From Pseudomonas frederiksbergensis (lineage in GTDB: Bacteria > Pseudomonadota > Gammaproteobacteria > Pseudomonadales > Pseudomonadaceae): a DNA stretch of 64,000 nt. The notes under the pieces were generated by a model. The model worked only from the letters and a program-made list of their open reading frames with translations. It was not told the origin of the DNA and searched no databases. The position numbers and the translations under genes were made by a program. This document shows, piece by piece, positions 43,858 to 53,098 of this stretch (positions within the stretch are counted from its first letter, which is position 1; the number at the start of each line of letters is the position of its first letter). The DNA is taken from positions 1,215,501 through 1,279,500 of the forward strand of contig NZ_FNTF01000002.1 in the NCBI RefSeq assembly GCF_900105495.1, given 5' to 3'.

Positions 43858-44598
43858 TTAAACCAGCCCACCGTTGACGCGCAGGATTTGCCCGTTGACC
43901 CACGCCGAGTCCGGGCCGACCAGAAAAGACACAACGCGAGCGATGTCTTCTGGCTGAGCCAGACGTTCCAGCGGGGCCATCTTGGCGAAAGTCTGGATCT
44001 GCTCTTCGCTCTTGCCGTGCAGGAACAGGTCGGTCGCCACCGGACCGGGGGCCACGGCGTTGACGGTGATATTGCGACCGCGCATTTCCTTGGCGAACAC
44101 CTGGGTCAGGGATTCCACCGCCGCTTTGCTCGCGATGTACACCGCGTAGCCCGGCAGGTTCAGGCCGACGGTGCTGCTGGAGAAGTTGATGATCCGCCCC
44201 CCAGCGTTCAGGCGGGTGGCGGCTTCACGCAGGGTGTTGAACGTGCCGCGAGCGTGGATGTTGAAGGTCTGGTCGAACAGTTCGTCAGTGTGTTGCGCCA
44301 GCGGCAGCACTTTGAGAATGCCGGCGTTGTTGACCAGCACATCGACCTTGCCCAGTTGCATTTCGGTCTCGTCGAACAGCCGGCGTACGTCGTCGGAATT
44401 GGCCACGTCAGCCTTGATCGCTATGGCCTGATGCCCGGCCTGACGCAATTCCACCACCAGTCTTGAAGCTTCGGTGGCACTGCTGGCGTAGTTGATTGCG
44501 ACGGCGAAACCTTGTTTGGCCAGATGTTTGGCGATCACCGCGCCGATGCCACGGGAGGCGCCGGTCACGATGGCAACTTTCGAAGTTTGGTTCGTCAT
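43858..44598 (-). CDS. SDR-family oxidoreductase (FabG-like)
   Basis: 246 residues of a classical short-chain dehydrogenase. The cofactor loop is TGASRGIG, followed by NNAG, the catalytic serine in INFSSST and YAVYIASK (YxxxK). The C-terminus SAWVNGQILRVNGGLV is typical. Lack of an acidic residue after beta-2 favours NADPH. The substrate is unknown. The ATG at 44598 (AAAGGAATC upstream) is used; the frame extends upstream without similarity. It is divergent from a LysR gene, its probable regulator. Confidence 0.88.
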   Translation of the reverse strand: MTNQTSKVAIVTGASRGIGAVIAKHLAKQGFAVAINYASSATEASRLVVELRQAGHQAIAIKADVANSDDVRRLFDETEMQLGKVDVLVNNAGILKVLPLAQHTDELFDQTFNIHARGTFNTLREAATRLNAGGRIINFSSSTVGLNLPGYAVYIASKAAVESLTQVFAKEMRGRNITVNAVAPGPVATDLFLHGKSEEQIQTFAKMAPLERLAQPEDIARVVSFLVGPDSAWVNGQILRVNGGLV

Positions 44599-44727
44599 GG
44601 CGGTGATTCCTTTGAAGTTGATGGCTTGGGGTGAAGCCAGATTCACATGTTTACTCAGGCCAATAAATGCACGAGAGTTGCCTTCACTGTTCAATAATCG
44701 CCAACAATCAATCGCCAGGAGACCCGC

Positions 44728-45618
44728 GTGGATCAAGTCAAAGCGATGAAGGTTTTCGTACGGATCTACGAGCGCAGCAGCTTCACGCTGGCTGCCGACG
44801 ACCTGAACCTGCCGCGGGCGACGCTGACCCACACGCTGAATCAATTCGAAGCCTGGCTCGGTACGCGTTTATTGGAGCGAAGCACCCGCAAGGTACGTCC
44901 TACACTGGATGGCGAGGCGTACTACCTGCGTTGCGTGCAGCTGCTGGCGGAGCTGGAAGAAGCCGAACTGGCATTCCGAAGCGTCGCCCCGAAGGGCCGA
45001 TTGCGCGTGGATTTGCATGGCACGCTGGCCAGGCACTTCGTCATCCCGGCGTTGCCGCAGTTCATGGCGCGCTACCCGGACATCGAACTGTCCATCAGCG
45101 AGGCCGACCGCTTTGTCGACCTGATCGCTGAAGGCGTCGACTGCGTGCTGCGCGCCGGCACCTTGGGCGACTCCGCGCTGATCGGCCGCCGCGTTGCCAA
45201 CCTGCGCCAAATCACCTGCGCCAGCCCCGCGTATTTGCGCAAATACGGCGAACCGACAAGCCTCGACGACCTGAAGCATCATCGTGCCGTGAACTACGTC
45301 TCGCGCACGACTGCCAAGTTATTTCCCTTCGAATTCATGGTTGACGGCGAGCTGAAGGAAGTCGCCATCGATGGCGCGCTTTCCGTGTTCGGCGCAGAAA
45401 TTTATGCGGCGTCGGCGATCGCCGGGCTGGGCCTGATCCAGTGCCCGCATTACCGAATGGAGACGCAGATTTCCCAGGGTCTGGTGCAGGAAGTCCTGAT
45501 CGACACGCCACCACCGCCGATGCCGGTTTCGGTGTTGTATCCGCACAACCGACACATGTCGCCACGGGTTCGGGTGTTTGTGGATTGGTTGGGGGAAGTG
45601 TTTGCGGGGGCTGTTTGA
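44728..45618 (+). CDS. LysR-family transcriptional regulator
   Basis: 296 residues. The N-terminal winged helix-turn-helix (1-60: VFVRIYERSSFTLAADDLNL, then PRATLTHTLNQFEAWLGTRLL) is followed by a periplasmic-binding-like effector domain (about 90-290), as in the CrgA/YafC subgroup. GTG start at 44728 with CAGGAG upstream. The divergent SDR gene, 129 bases away, is the likely target. Confidence 0.9.
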   Translation: MDQVKAMKVFVRIYERSSFTLAADDLNLPRATLTHTLNQFEAWLGTRLLERSTRKVRPTLDGEAYYLRCVQLLAELEEAELAFRSVAPKGRLRVDLHGTLARHFVIPALPQFMARYPDIELSISEADRFVDLIAEGVDCVLRAGTLGDSALIGRRVANLRQITCASPAYLRKYGEPTSLDDLKHHRAVNYVSRTTAKLFPFEFMVDGELKEVAIDGALSVFGAEIYAASAIAGLGLIQCPHYRMETQISQGLVQEVLIDTPPPPMPVSVLYPHNRHMSPRVRVFVDWLGEVFAGAV

Positions 45619-45635
45619 CCTTGCTCGCTGCTCTT

Positions 45636-45664
45636 GATCGTTCCCACAGAGCGTGGGAACGATC
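45636..45664. repeat. Palindromic repeat, family 1, minimal copy
   Basis: GATCGTTCCCACAGAGCGTGGGAACGATC: a single hairpin unit in which the inner palindrome has been shortened. Confidence 0.8.
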
Positions 45665-45781
45665 ATATGAAACGTTTCAGCATTTTCTCGAGTCCGAGGT
45701 TTATCGGCGTTTGTCTGGGCGTATGCTGGGCAACTTGCGAAGCAGTCGATACCAACTTCAAGACAGACAAGAGAGGATTCG

Positions 45782-46819
45782 ATGACCTACACCGCTGCCG
45801 AAAACCGCTACGACTCCATCCCTTACCGCCGCGTGGGGCGCAGCGGGCTGGTGCTGCCGGCACTGTCTCTGGGCCTGTGGCACAACTTCGGCGACAGCAC
45901 GCCGATCGACACCCAGCGATCGTTGCTGCGTACTGCGTTTGATTTGGGCATCAACCATTTCGACCTGGCCAACAACTACGGCCCGCCGTATGGCAGTGCC
46001 GAGATCAATTTCGGTCGTTTGCTGCGTGAAGACTTCAAGCAGTATCGCGACGAGCTGATCATCTCCAGCAAGGCCGGTTGGGACATGTGGGCCGGCCCTT
46101 ATGGTCAGGGCGGCGGTTCGCGCAAATACGTGCTGGCCAGCCTTGATCAGAGCCTGCAGCGCCTGGGCCTGGACTACGTGGACATCTTCTATTCCCACCG
46201 CTTCGACCCGGACACGCCGCTGGAAGAAACCGCCAGCGCACTGGCCACCGCGGTGCAACAGGGCAAGGCGTTGTACATCGGTATCTCCTCGTACTCGGGG
46301 GTTAAAACCCGTGAAATGGCCGCACTGCTGAAAGAGTGGAAAGTCCCGTTGCTGATTCATCAGCCGGCTTACAACCTGCTCAACCGTTGGGTGGAAAAAG
46401 ACCTGCTGGAGACGACGGATGAACTCGGTACCGGCGTGATTGCGTTTACGCCGTTGGCTCAGGGGTTGTTGACCGACAAGTACCTCAACGGTGTGCCAGC
46501 GGACGCGCGGGTCAATCGTCCCGGAGGTGATTCGTTGCAGGCGGCGCACCTGTCCGAAGCCAACATCGCTCATGTGCGTGCACTGAATGAGATCGCCAAG
46601 CGTCGCGGTCAGAGCCTGGCGCAGCTGGCATTGGCGTGGACCTTACGCGATCCGCGTGTGACGTCGGCGTTGATCGGTGCGAGCCGGCCGGAGCAGATTA
46701 TCGAGAATGTCGGGGCGTTGAAGAATCTGAGCTTTAGCTCGGAGGAATTGGCGGAGATTGACCGGTTTGCCCAAGAGGGCGGGGTCAATCTTTGGGAGAA
46801 GCCTTCGACGGCTGAATGA
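45782..46819 (+). CDS. Aldo/keto reductase, YghZ-like
   Basis: 345 residues with the (beta/alpha)8 AKR fold. The catalytic tetrad is visible as Asp in HFDLANNYG, Tyr in the same segment, Lys in ISSKAGWDMW and His in DIFYSHRFD. The insert MWAGPYGQGGGSRKYVLASL is typical of the YghZ/Gpr (KCNAB-like) group, which reduces methylglyoxal and other aldehydes with NADPH. GAGAGG precedes the ATG. Confidence 0.88.
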   Translation: MTYTAAENRYDSIPYRRVGRSGLVLPALSLGLWHNFGDSTPIDTQRSLLRTAFDLGINHFDLANNYGPPYGSAEINFGRLLREDFKQYRDELIISSKAGWDMWAGPYGQGGGSRKYVLASLDQSLQRLGLDYVDIFYSHRFDPDTPLEETASALATAVQQGKALYIGISSYSGVKTREMAALLKEWKVPLLIHQPAYNLLNRWVEKDLLETTDELGTGVIAFTPLAQGLLTDKYLNGVPADARVNRPGGDSLQAAHLSEANIAHVRALNEIAKRRGQSLAQLALAWTLRDPRVTSALIGASRPEQIIENVGALKNLSFSSEELAEIDRFAQEGGVNLWEKPSTAE

Positions 46820-46828
46820 CCTCTAACT

Positions 46829-46939
46829 GATCGTTCCCACGCTCTGCGTGGGAATGCCTCAACGGACGCTCCGCGTTCGGCTCTTGATGGGACGCGGAGC
46901 GTCCCGGGCTGCATTCCCACGCGGAGCGTGGGAACGATC
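46829..46939. repeat. Palindromic repeat, family 1, full copy
   Basis: Full doublet between the convergent aldo/keto reductase and tauD genes. The centre reads GGACGCTCCGCGTTC / GGGACGCGGAGCGTCC, nearly identical to the copy at 57957. Confidence 0.92.
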
Positions 46940-46950
46940 GGGTGATCGGA

Positions 46951-47793
46951 TTACCGGAAAAACGGCACATCCCCCAACACCGTCGCCCGTTGCATCACCC
47001 GCCGCGCCGGCCGGTAGTCATCCACGGCGTAATGCTGTGTCACGCGGTTATCCCAGAACGCCACGTCGTCCTTCTGCCAACGCCAGCGGATGGTAAATTC
47101 CGGCCGTGTCGCGTGGGCAAACAGGAACTTCAGCATCACCTCGCTTTCGGTTTCCGACAGCTCATTGATCTTCGACGTGAAGCCTTCATTGACGAACAAC
47201 GACCGGCGTCCGCTCACCGGATGAGTGCGAATCACCGGGTGGGACAGCGGCGGGTTTTTCCTGCGCGCTTCTTCCCACAGGGCCAAGGCTTCGGGTGTGG
47301 TGCCATAGCGCTCCAGCGGGAACGAACGAGTGAAATCGTGGGTGGCCGTCAGCCCTTCGAGCAAAGTTTTCATCGGCGCCGAAAGCGCTTCATACGCCGC
47401 GATACCGCTGGCCCACAACGTGTCGCCACCAAACTCCGGCAGCAACTTGGCACTGAGTACCGCGCCCAGGGCCGGGGTCGGCAGGAAGGTGACGTCGGTG
47501 TGCCAGATCGCGTTGTCGCGCACGTCAGTGACGGCGGTATCGAGGATCAGCACTTCGGGTTGTTCCGGCACATTCGGGTAGATCGGGTGAATGTGCAGGT
47601 CGCCGAAATTGGCGGCGAAACGCGCCTGTTGCTGCGGCGTGATCGGCTGATCGCGGAAGAACAACACTTGATGTTCGAGCAGCGCCTGCTCGATGGCATC
47701 GCGCTGTTCCAGGTTCAGCGGTTGGCTGATGTCGACGCCACTGATGTGTGCGCCGAGGGCGTAGCTTAAGGGGACGATGGTCAGGTGGCTCAT
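46951..47793 (-). CDS. tauD: Taurine dioxygenase TauD
   Basis: 280 residues. This is a non-haem Fe(II)/2-oxoglutarate dioxygenase that hydroxylates taurine, which then releases sulfite. The facial triad is HTD in [20 protein letters not shown] and the distal His in [10 protein letters not shown]; the 2-oxoglutarate arginine is in [10 protein letters not shown]. The N-terminus [20 protein letters not shown] matches E. coli TauD. ATG at 47793 with AAGAGAAAG upstream. It is the last gene of the leftward tau operon, separated from tauC by 144 bases that contain a palindromic repeat. Confidence 0.94.
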   Translation of the reverse strand: MSHLTIVPLSYALGAHISGVDISQPLNLEQRDAIEQALLEHQVLFFRDQPITPQQQARFAANFGDLHIHPIYPNVPEQPEVLILDTAVTDVRDNAIWHTDVTFLPTPALGAVLSAKLLPEFGGDTLWASGIAAYEALSAPMKTLLEGLTATHDFTRSFPLERYGTTPEALALWEEARRKNPPLSHPVIRTHPVSGRRSLFVNEGFTSKINELSETESEVMLKFLFAHATRPEFTIRWRWQKDDVAFWDNRVTQHYAVDDYRPARRVMQRATVLGDVPFFR

Positions 47794-47826
47794 GGTCTTT
47801 CTCTTCAATTCGGGGCGCCGGGCTTT

Positions 47827-47917
47827 TGTAGGAGTGAGCCTGCTCGCGATAGCGCAGTGTCAGGCGACATGGCTGTGGCCGATACACCGCCATCGCGAGC
47901 AGGCTCACTCCCACAGG
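47827..47917. repeat. Palindromic repeat, family 2, between tauC and tauD
   Basis: TGTAGGAGTGAGCCTGCTCG and ATCGCGAGCAGGCTCACTCC arms. It breaks the otherwise tight tau operon just before tauD. Confidence 0.88.
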
Positions 47918-47937
47918 GTTATTCACATGATGATTTT

Positions 47938-48771
47938 TCAGTGAGCCTGGCCATGCCACGGCACCAGTTTGCGTTGCAGGGCGCGCAAGCCCATTTCCAT
48001 GGCGAAGGCTATCAGCGCAATCACCAGAATCCCCAGCACCACCACATCGGTGACCAGGAACTGCGCGGCCGACTGCACCATGAACCCCAAACCACTGGTG
48101 GCGGCGATCAATTCGGCGGCGACCAGCGTCGACCAACCCACACCCAGGCCAATCCGCACACCGGTCAAAATATCCGGCAGCGCACTCGGCAGAATCACAT
48201 GGCGAATCAACTGCGCCCGGGTCGCGCCCAACGACTGCGCGGCGCGCAATTTTGCCGGGTCGACGGTACGCACGCCGGTCGCCGTAGCGATGGCGATCGG
48301 GGCGAAGATCGCGAGGTAGATCAGCAAGACTTTCGACAGCTCACCGATGCCGCACCAGATCACGATCAGCGGCAGATAAGCCAGCGGTGGAATAGGGCGG
48401 TAGAACTCGATCAGCGGATCGAGAATGCCGCGAGCAATGCGGTTGTGGCCGATGGCGATTCCAACGGGCACGGCGGTCAGCACCGCGAAGCCCAGGCCCA
48501 GACCGATTCGGCTGAGGCTCGCGCCAAGGTGCTGCCACAACGTTGAATCCATGTAGCCGGTGGTCACCAGCAGCCAGCCTTTTTGCAGCACCGCGGACGG
48601 TGGCGGCAGGAACAGCGGCTCGATCATTCCAGTGGCGGTGACGGCCCACCAAATGGCAATGAGAGCGACCAGTGTCAGCATGCTGATCCAGCGCGTGTTC
48701 AAACTGCGACGCAGCGGGATTACCATCGAGCCCGGTTTCACCGTCGCGGCGGGAATTTCATAGCTGCTCAT
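47938..48771 (-). CDS. tauC: Taurine ABC transporter permease TauC
   Basis: 277 residues with six predicted membrane helices. The EAA loop reads [27 protein letters not shown]. The N-terminal tail (about 30 residues) is polar. It pairs with TauB and TauA for import of taurine. It overlaps tauB by four bases (ATGA). Confidence 0.92.
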   Translation of the reverse strand: MSSYEIPAATVKPGSMVIPLRRSLNTRWISMLTLVALIAIWWAVTATGMIEPLFLPPPSAVLQKGWLLVTTGYMDSTLWQHLGASLSRIGLGLGFAVLTAVPVGIAIGHNRIARGILDPLIEFYRPIPPLAYLPLIVIWCGIGELSKVLLIYLAIFAPIAIATATGVRTVDPAKLRAAQSLGATRAQLIRHVILPSALPDILTGVRIGLGVGWSTLVAAELIAATSGLGFMVQSAAQFLVTDVVVLGILVIALIAFAMEMGLRALQRKLVPWHGQAH

Positions 48772-49562
48772 GCGCGCTCCTGCCGCTGGGCGGCGCTGCG
48801 TTGGGAGAACACTTTGGCGAGCACGTGTTCGCGGGTTTCGATAAAGCGCGGGTCGGACTTGATTGCCCGAGCGGACTCACCGGCGGCGTAACGCTGACCG
48901 AAATCCAGGCTCAGGCGTTCGACGATTTGCCCTGGATTCGGCGCCAGCAGAATCAGGTCCGTGGCGAGAAACACCGCTTCTTCGATGTCGTGAGTAATCA
49001 GAAAAACCGGTTTTGTGGTGCGCTGCCAGACTTGCAGCAACAGCTCCTGCATCTGTTCGCGGGTGAAGGCATCGAGGGCGCCGAAGGGTTCGTCCATCAG
49101 CAAAACCCGCGGATCAGCCGCCAGGGCACGGGCCAGGCCGACACGTTGCTTCTGCCCGCCTGAAAGCTGCCAGATCCGGCGGTTTTCGAAGCCGGAAAGG
49201 TCCACCAACGCGAGCATTTCCCGGGCGCGGAATTCACGTTTGTCTCGGGAAATGCCGGCCAGTTCCAGACCGAAACCGACGTTGGCCAGCACGTCCTGCC
49301 AGGGCAGCAGGGCATCGTCCTGGAACACCACGCCGCGTTCGGCGCTCGGGCCTTTGACCGGCACGCCATCGAGGGTGATGCGCCCGGCGCTGGGCTCGAC
49401 GAAACCGGCAATCAGGTTCAACAGCGAAGTCTTGCCACTGCCGGACGGGCCGAGGGCGACCAGCAATTGCCGGGGCCCAAGGCTCAGGGAAATATCCGCC
49501 AGTACCGGTTCGGCGGCGCCGGGGTACTGTGCGCTGATGCGCTCCAGCTGAAGCAAAGCCAT
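48768..49562 (-). CDS. tauB: Taurine ABC transporter ATPase TauB
   Basis: 264 residues. Walker A is [11 protein letters not shown], the Q-loop [11 protein letters not shown], the signature LSGGQKQR, Walker [13 protein letters not shown], and the H-loop [10 protein letters not shown]. It belongs to the nitrate/sulfonate ATPase subgroup. It starts 15 bases after tauA and is coupled to tauC. Confidence 0.93.
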   Translation of the reverse strand: MALLQLERISAQYPGAAEPVLADISLSLGPRQLLVALGPSGSGKTSLLNLIAGFVEPSAGRITLDGVPVKGPSAERGVVFQDDALLPWQDVLANVGFGLELAGISRDKREFRAREMLALVDLSGFENRRIWQLSGGQKQRVGLARALAADPRVLLMDEPFGALDAFTREQMQELLLQVWQRTTKPVFLITHDIEEAVFLATDLILLAPNPGQIVERLSLDFGQRYAAGESARAIKSDPRFIETREHVLAKVFSQRSAAQRQERA

Positions 49563-49577
49563 CGCAGTTAACTCCGA

Positions 49578-50555
49578 TCAGTTGGTGATGTACTTGGCGC
49601 TGACGTAAGGGGCGTAATCGGGCAGTACGGCGTCAACCTTGCCTTGTTCTTTCAGGAACGCGGCGGTGTCGGTGATGGCCTTGGTGGTCGGCGCGCCGAG
49701 GGTGATCACCTGATCTGCCGCCAGCGGGAAGACGTTGCCTTGCAGCAGCAATGGGATGTCGCTGGCCTTGGCGCCGGAGAGTTTCACCAGTTTGTCGACG
49801 TTGGATTGATTGGCGAGCCAGGCTTTCGGGTCTTTGCGGTAGTCGGCGTAGGCATCGAGGGTCACTTTGGCGAACGCGGTGACGATTTCCGGGTGCTTCT
49901 CGGCGAAGTCTTTACGCACGATCCACGCATCGAAGGTCGGCGCGCCGAACTTGGCCAGTTCGCCGGAGGTGATCAGCACTTTGCCGTTTTCCTTGGCCAC
50001 TCCGAGGGCTGGGTCCCACACGTAAGTGGCGTCGATGTCACCGCGTTTCCACGCGGCAATGATGGCTGGCGGGGCAAGGTTGAGGACGGTGACCTTCGAG
50101 GGGTCGATGTTCCAGTGCTTCAGTGCGGCCAACAGGCTGTAGTGGCCGGTGGAAACGAACGGCACGGCGATCTTCTTGCCGATCAGGTCCTGCGGGGTTT
50201 TGATCCCTGAACCGTCGCGGGCCACCAGGGCTTCAGCGGCGCCGATCTGCGTGGCGATGAGGAAGGTTTCTACCGGGACTTTGCGAGTGATTGCCGCCGT
50301 CAGGGGGCTGGAGCCGAGGTAGCCGATCTGCACGTCGCCGGAAGCGATGGCGGCGATGATGTCGGCGCCGTTGTCGAATTTGCGCCAGTCGATTTTGGCG
50401 TTGGTGGCTTTCTCGTACGCGCCGTCGGCCTGGGCGACTTTCGCCGGGTCTACGGTGGTCTGGTAGGCGACGGTGACGTCAGCCGCCTGGGCAAAGAAAC
50501 TCACCGCAGCCAGAGACGCGGCGGCCAGGAGGCGAAGGGGGAAAGTCAGTTTCAT
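49578..50555 (-). CDS. tauA: Taurine-binding periplasmic protein TauA
   Basis: 325 residues. A signal peptide (LLAAASLAAVSFFAQA) precedes a sulfonate-binding fold: VTVAYQTTVDPAKVAQADG, DGSGIKTPQDLIGKKIAVPF, GHYSLLAALKHWNI and ATYVWDPALG. These blocks are characteristic of TauA. It is the first gene of tauABCD. The upstream 75 bases are AT-rich, with CTAAGAATCC and ATTCTAAG near the sulfur-promoter motif seen elsewhere. GGAGCTTCTC precedes the ATG. Confidence 0.93.
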   Translation of the reverse strand: MKLTFPLRLLAAASLAAVSFFAQAADVTVAYQTTVDPAKVAQADGAYEKATNAKIDWRKFDNGADIIAAIASGDVQIGYLGSSPLTAAITRKVPVETFLIATQIGAAEALVARDGSGIKTPQDLIGKKIAVPFVSTGHYSLLAALKHWNIDPSKVTVLNLAPPAIIAAWKRGDIDATYVWDPALGVAKENGKVLITSGELAKFGAPTFDAWIVRKDFAEKHPEIVTAFAKVTLDAYADYRKDPKAWLANQSNVDKLVKLSGAKASDIPLLLQGNVFPLAADQVITLGAPTTKAITDTAAFLKEQGKVDAVLPDYAPYVSAKYITN

Positions 50556-50678
50556 TGAGAAGCTCCTTTTCAGACGACCGAGAGGCGGCGTGAAAAGAAG
50601 ACTAAATGATCTAAGAATCCGAAAATAAATAACTTTTTCGAATGAGCTTATGAGCGGAAAATTCTAAGCAGGTACCCT

Positions 50679-50809
50679 GTGGCGAGGGGGCTTGCCCCCG
50701 TTGGACTGCGTAGCAGTCCCAAAACCGACACCCCCCATATTTCGGAAAAACCGAGTCGCCTGCATTACGACTGCTTCGCAGCCGGACGGGGGCAAGCCCC
50801 CTCGCCACA
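50679..50809. repeat. Palindromic repeat, family 3, full copy
   Basis: GTGGCGAGGGGGCTTGCCCC and its complement, with inner GGACTGCGTAGCAGTCC and GACTGCTTCGCAGCC palindromes. It lies between gshA and tauA. Confidence 0.9.
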
Positions 50810-50828
50810 GGGGACTTGCACTGGGAGA

Positions 50829-52412
50829 TTAGTTGCTGATCGCCAGAATGCTCGCCTGATACGACCCGACAAACACATCGAAATCGCCGACTTCGTTCTG
50901 CTCCAGCTCAATCTGCTCGGCCAGCGACGAACGCGCCCGCTCTTCAAATTTCGCCTGGTCCTCGCTTGAAAGCGGCTCGCTGCGGAAAAACTCCGCATGC
51001 ACCTGGCTCTGACGCAGGGAGAACTGAGCAAAGCTCTCCTTGTGCTCAGCCATCGCCGCCAGCACCTGGGCCGATGGTGTCAGGGATGGATCCTTGACCT
51101 TGGCCAGTTGGGCATCCAGCGCCTTGCTATGCGCGTCGCCGCCATGACTCTGATCCAGCATCGCCGCCAGGGGTGCAATCTTCTCCAGCAACTCGCTGGC
51201 CCACTCTTTCAGGTCCACCGGATGGCCGTCGCGTTGCAGTTGCAGGCCCGGACGGCGACCTTCCTTGACCACGCTGAGGAAGTTCGAGGTCGCGTTGCTG
51301 CACGAGGTATTGGTCAGCAGCGGGCTGTCGTTCAGCGCGCAATACAGCAGGAATGCGTCGAGGAACCGCGACTCCGGCAGGTCGATGCCCATCGGCAGGA
51401 ACGGGTTGATGTCCAGGCAACGCACTTCGACGTACTGAATGCCGCGAGCCACCAGCGCCTGGATCGGCCGTTCGCCGGTGTAAGTCACGCGTTTCGGGCG
51501 GATGTTGGAGTAGTACTCGTTTTCGATCTGCAGGATGTTGGTGTTGAGCTGAACCCACTCACCGTCCTGGTGCGTGCCTATTTCGACGTAGGGCGCGTAA
51601 GGCGTGGCGACCGCTTTGCGCAGGCTGTCGGTGTAGCTCGCCAGATCGTTGTAGCAAGGGGTCAAGCCGGCCTGGGCGTTGCTCTGGTAACCCAGGTCAC
51701 TCATGCGCAGGCTGGTGGCGTACGGCAGGTACAAAGTGTCCGGGTCCAGTTGTTCCAACTGGTGCGAACGACCACGCAGAAAACCGGCGTCCAGCGCAGG
51801 CGAAGCACCGAACAGGTACATCAACAGCCAGCTGTAGCGGCGGAAGTTGCGGATCAGCGCGATGTAGGCCGACGACTGATAGTCGCGGTCGGTGCCGACA
51901 AAACCTTCAGCCTCTTTAAGCAGCGGCCAGAGCTTTTCCGGCAAGGAAAAGTTGTAGTGAATCCCGGCAATGCACTGCATGGTCTTGCCGTAGCGCAGGG
52001 CCAGGCCCTTGCGGTAGACGTACTTGAGCTGACCGATGTTGGAGGTGCCGTAATAGGCAATCGGGATGTCTTCCTCGGCCGGCAATGGGCACGGCATCGA
52101 TGGACTCCACAGGTACTCGTTGCCGAGCTTGCTGTAGGCAAAACGGTGAATGCTGTCGAGGCTCGCCAGGGTGTCCGCCGGGTCGGGCAGGGCGGGCGTG
52201 ATGAACTCCAGCAGCGACTCGGAATAGTCGGTGGTGATTTGTTCATTGGTCAGCGCGGAACCCAATGCTTCCGGGTGCGGCGTTTGCGCCAGGCGACCTT
52301 CACTGGTCACGCGCAGGCATTCACGTTCGATGCCGTGAAGGCACTGTTCGAGCAGAGAGAGGTTAGCGCGCTCGCCGAGCAGAGCCAGGCGGCGGTTGAG
52401 AAGTTCGCTCAA
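50829..52412 (-). CDS. gshA: Glutamate-cysteine ligase GshA
   Basis: 527 residues from a TTG start at 52412. This start is chosen because Pseudomonas GshA begins M-S-E/D-L-L-x-R-R-L and AAGGAA lies 6 bases upstream; a GTG 5 codons earlier would remove that ribosome site from use. Class I GshA features are clear: [32 protein letters not shown] and [14 protein letters not shown]. It joins glutamate and cysteine, the first and limiting step of glutathione synthesis, so it consumes the cysteine made by the neighbouring sulfur genes. The gene is monocistronic. Confidence 0.93.
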   Translation of the reverse strand: MSELLNRRLALLGERANLSLLEQCLHGIERECLRVTSEGRLAQTPHPEALGSALTNEQITTDYSESLLEFITPALPDPADTLASLDSIHRFAYSKLGNEYLWSPSMPCPLPAEEDIPIAYYGTSNIGQLKYVYRKGLALRYGKTMQCIAGIHYNFSLPEKLWPLLKEAEGFVGTDRDYQSSAYIALIRNFRRYSWLLMYLFGASPALDAGFLRGRSHQLEQLDPDTLYLPYATSLRMSDLGYQSNAQAGLTPCYNDLASYTDSLRKAVATPYAPYVEIGTHQDGEWVQLNTNILQIENEYYSNIRPKRVTYTGERPIQALVARGIQYVEVRCLDINPFLPMGIDLPESRFLDAFLLYCALNDSPLLTNTSCSNATSNFLSVVKEGRRPGLQLQRDGHPVDLKEWASELLEKIAPLAAMLDQSHGGDAHSKALDAQLAKVKDPSLTPSAQVLAAMAEHKESFAQFSLRQSQVHAEFFRSEPLSSEDQAKFEERARSSLAEQIELEQNEVGDFDVFVGSYQASILAISN

Positions 52413-52519
52413 GTTGGATTCCTTCACGCGTCAGTCGCCCCAATATGGGGGTGGGCAAGACGGTCTACAAGGGTGAAGTTGAAACTGGCGTTTTCGCCTG
52501 GTTTTGGATCGCCACAATC

Positions 52520-52659
52520 CCTGTGGGAGCGGGCCGTGGCGAGGGGGCTTGCCCCCGTTTGAGTGCGTAGCACTCACAAGATCCTTGAACATCCGAGATT
52601 TTGGGGCTGCTTCGCAGCCCAACGGGGGCAAGCCCCCTCGCCACAGGCGCTCCCACAGG
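52520..52659. repeat. Nested palindromic repeat, family 3 inside an outer GTGGGAGCG pair
   Basis: The family 3 element (52536-52644) is enclosed by a second inverted pair, CCTGTGGGAGCG (52520-52531) and CGCTCCCACAGG (52648-52659). The latter is the outer sequence of family 2. The two families are therefore combined here into one long near-perfect palindrome. The whole gap from gshA to the thioesterase gene (302 bases) holds nothing else recognisable. Confidence 0.88.
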
Positions 52660-52714
52660 AAACACCGACGCTGCGGTCACAGCGTCGAAATTAACTCAAA
52701 TCGATGGCATTCAT

Positions 52715-53098
52715 CTACAGGACAGCGAACGTGCCTTGTGCTTTTGCGACGAGTTTGTCGCCTTGCATCACATCGGCTTCGACCACCAGCGTGCGGCGGC
52801 CCGGGTGGATCACCCGCGCCGTGCACATCACTTCACCGTCGGCGACGGCGCGAATGTAGTTGATCTTGCACTCGATGGTCGCGCTCTGCTGGTCAAAACC
52901 ATGGGTGCTGGAACAGGCCAGCCCCATGGCAATGTCCACCAGGCTGAACAAGGCCCCGCCGTGCAGTTTGCCGCCGCGATTGCGCAGTTCTGGCGCAAGC
53001 CCCAGGGCGACTTGCGCCACCCCGGTTTCCAGGCTGTGCAAGCGACATCCCAGCAACTTGAAAAAAGCGCTTTCGGTCAGCCCGGCCGGGATCTCCAT
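52715..53098 (-). CDS. PaaI-family hotdog thioesterase
   Basis: 127 residues of a single hotdog fold. The conserved segment RNRGGKLHGGALFSLVDIAMG carries the catalytic acid (Asp in LVDIA) and the HGG motif. It hydrolyses acyl-CoA or aryl-CoA esters; the substrate is not predictable. The ATG overlaps the tex stop (TGATG), so the two are translationally coupled. The same pair occurs next to gshA in P. aeruginosa. Confidence 0.87.
   Translation of the reverse strand: MEIPAGLTESAFFKLLGCRLHSLETGVAQVALGLAPELRNRGGKLHGGALFSLVDIAMGLACSSTHGFDQQSATIECKINYIRAVADGEVMCTARVIHPGRRTLVVEADVMQGDKLVAKAQGTFAVL

Noticed and set aside
50997-52562. 521-codon open frame on the plus strand
   Set aside because: Antisense shadow of gshA that runs on into a repeat.
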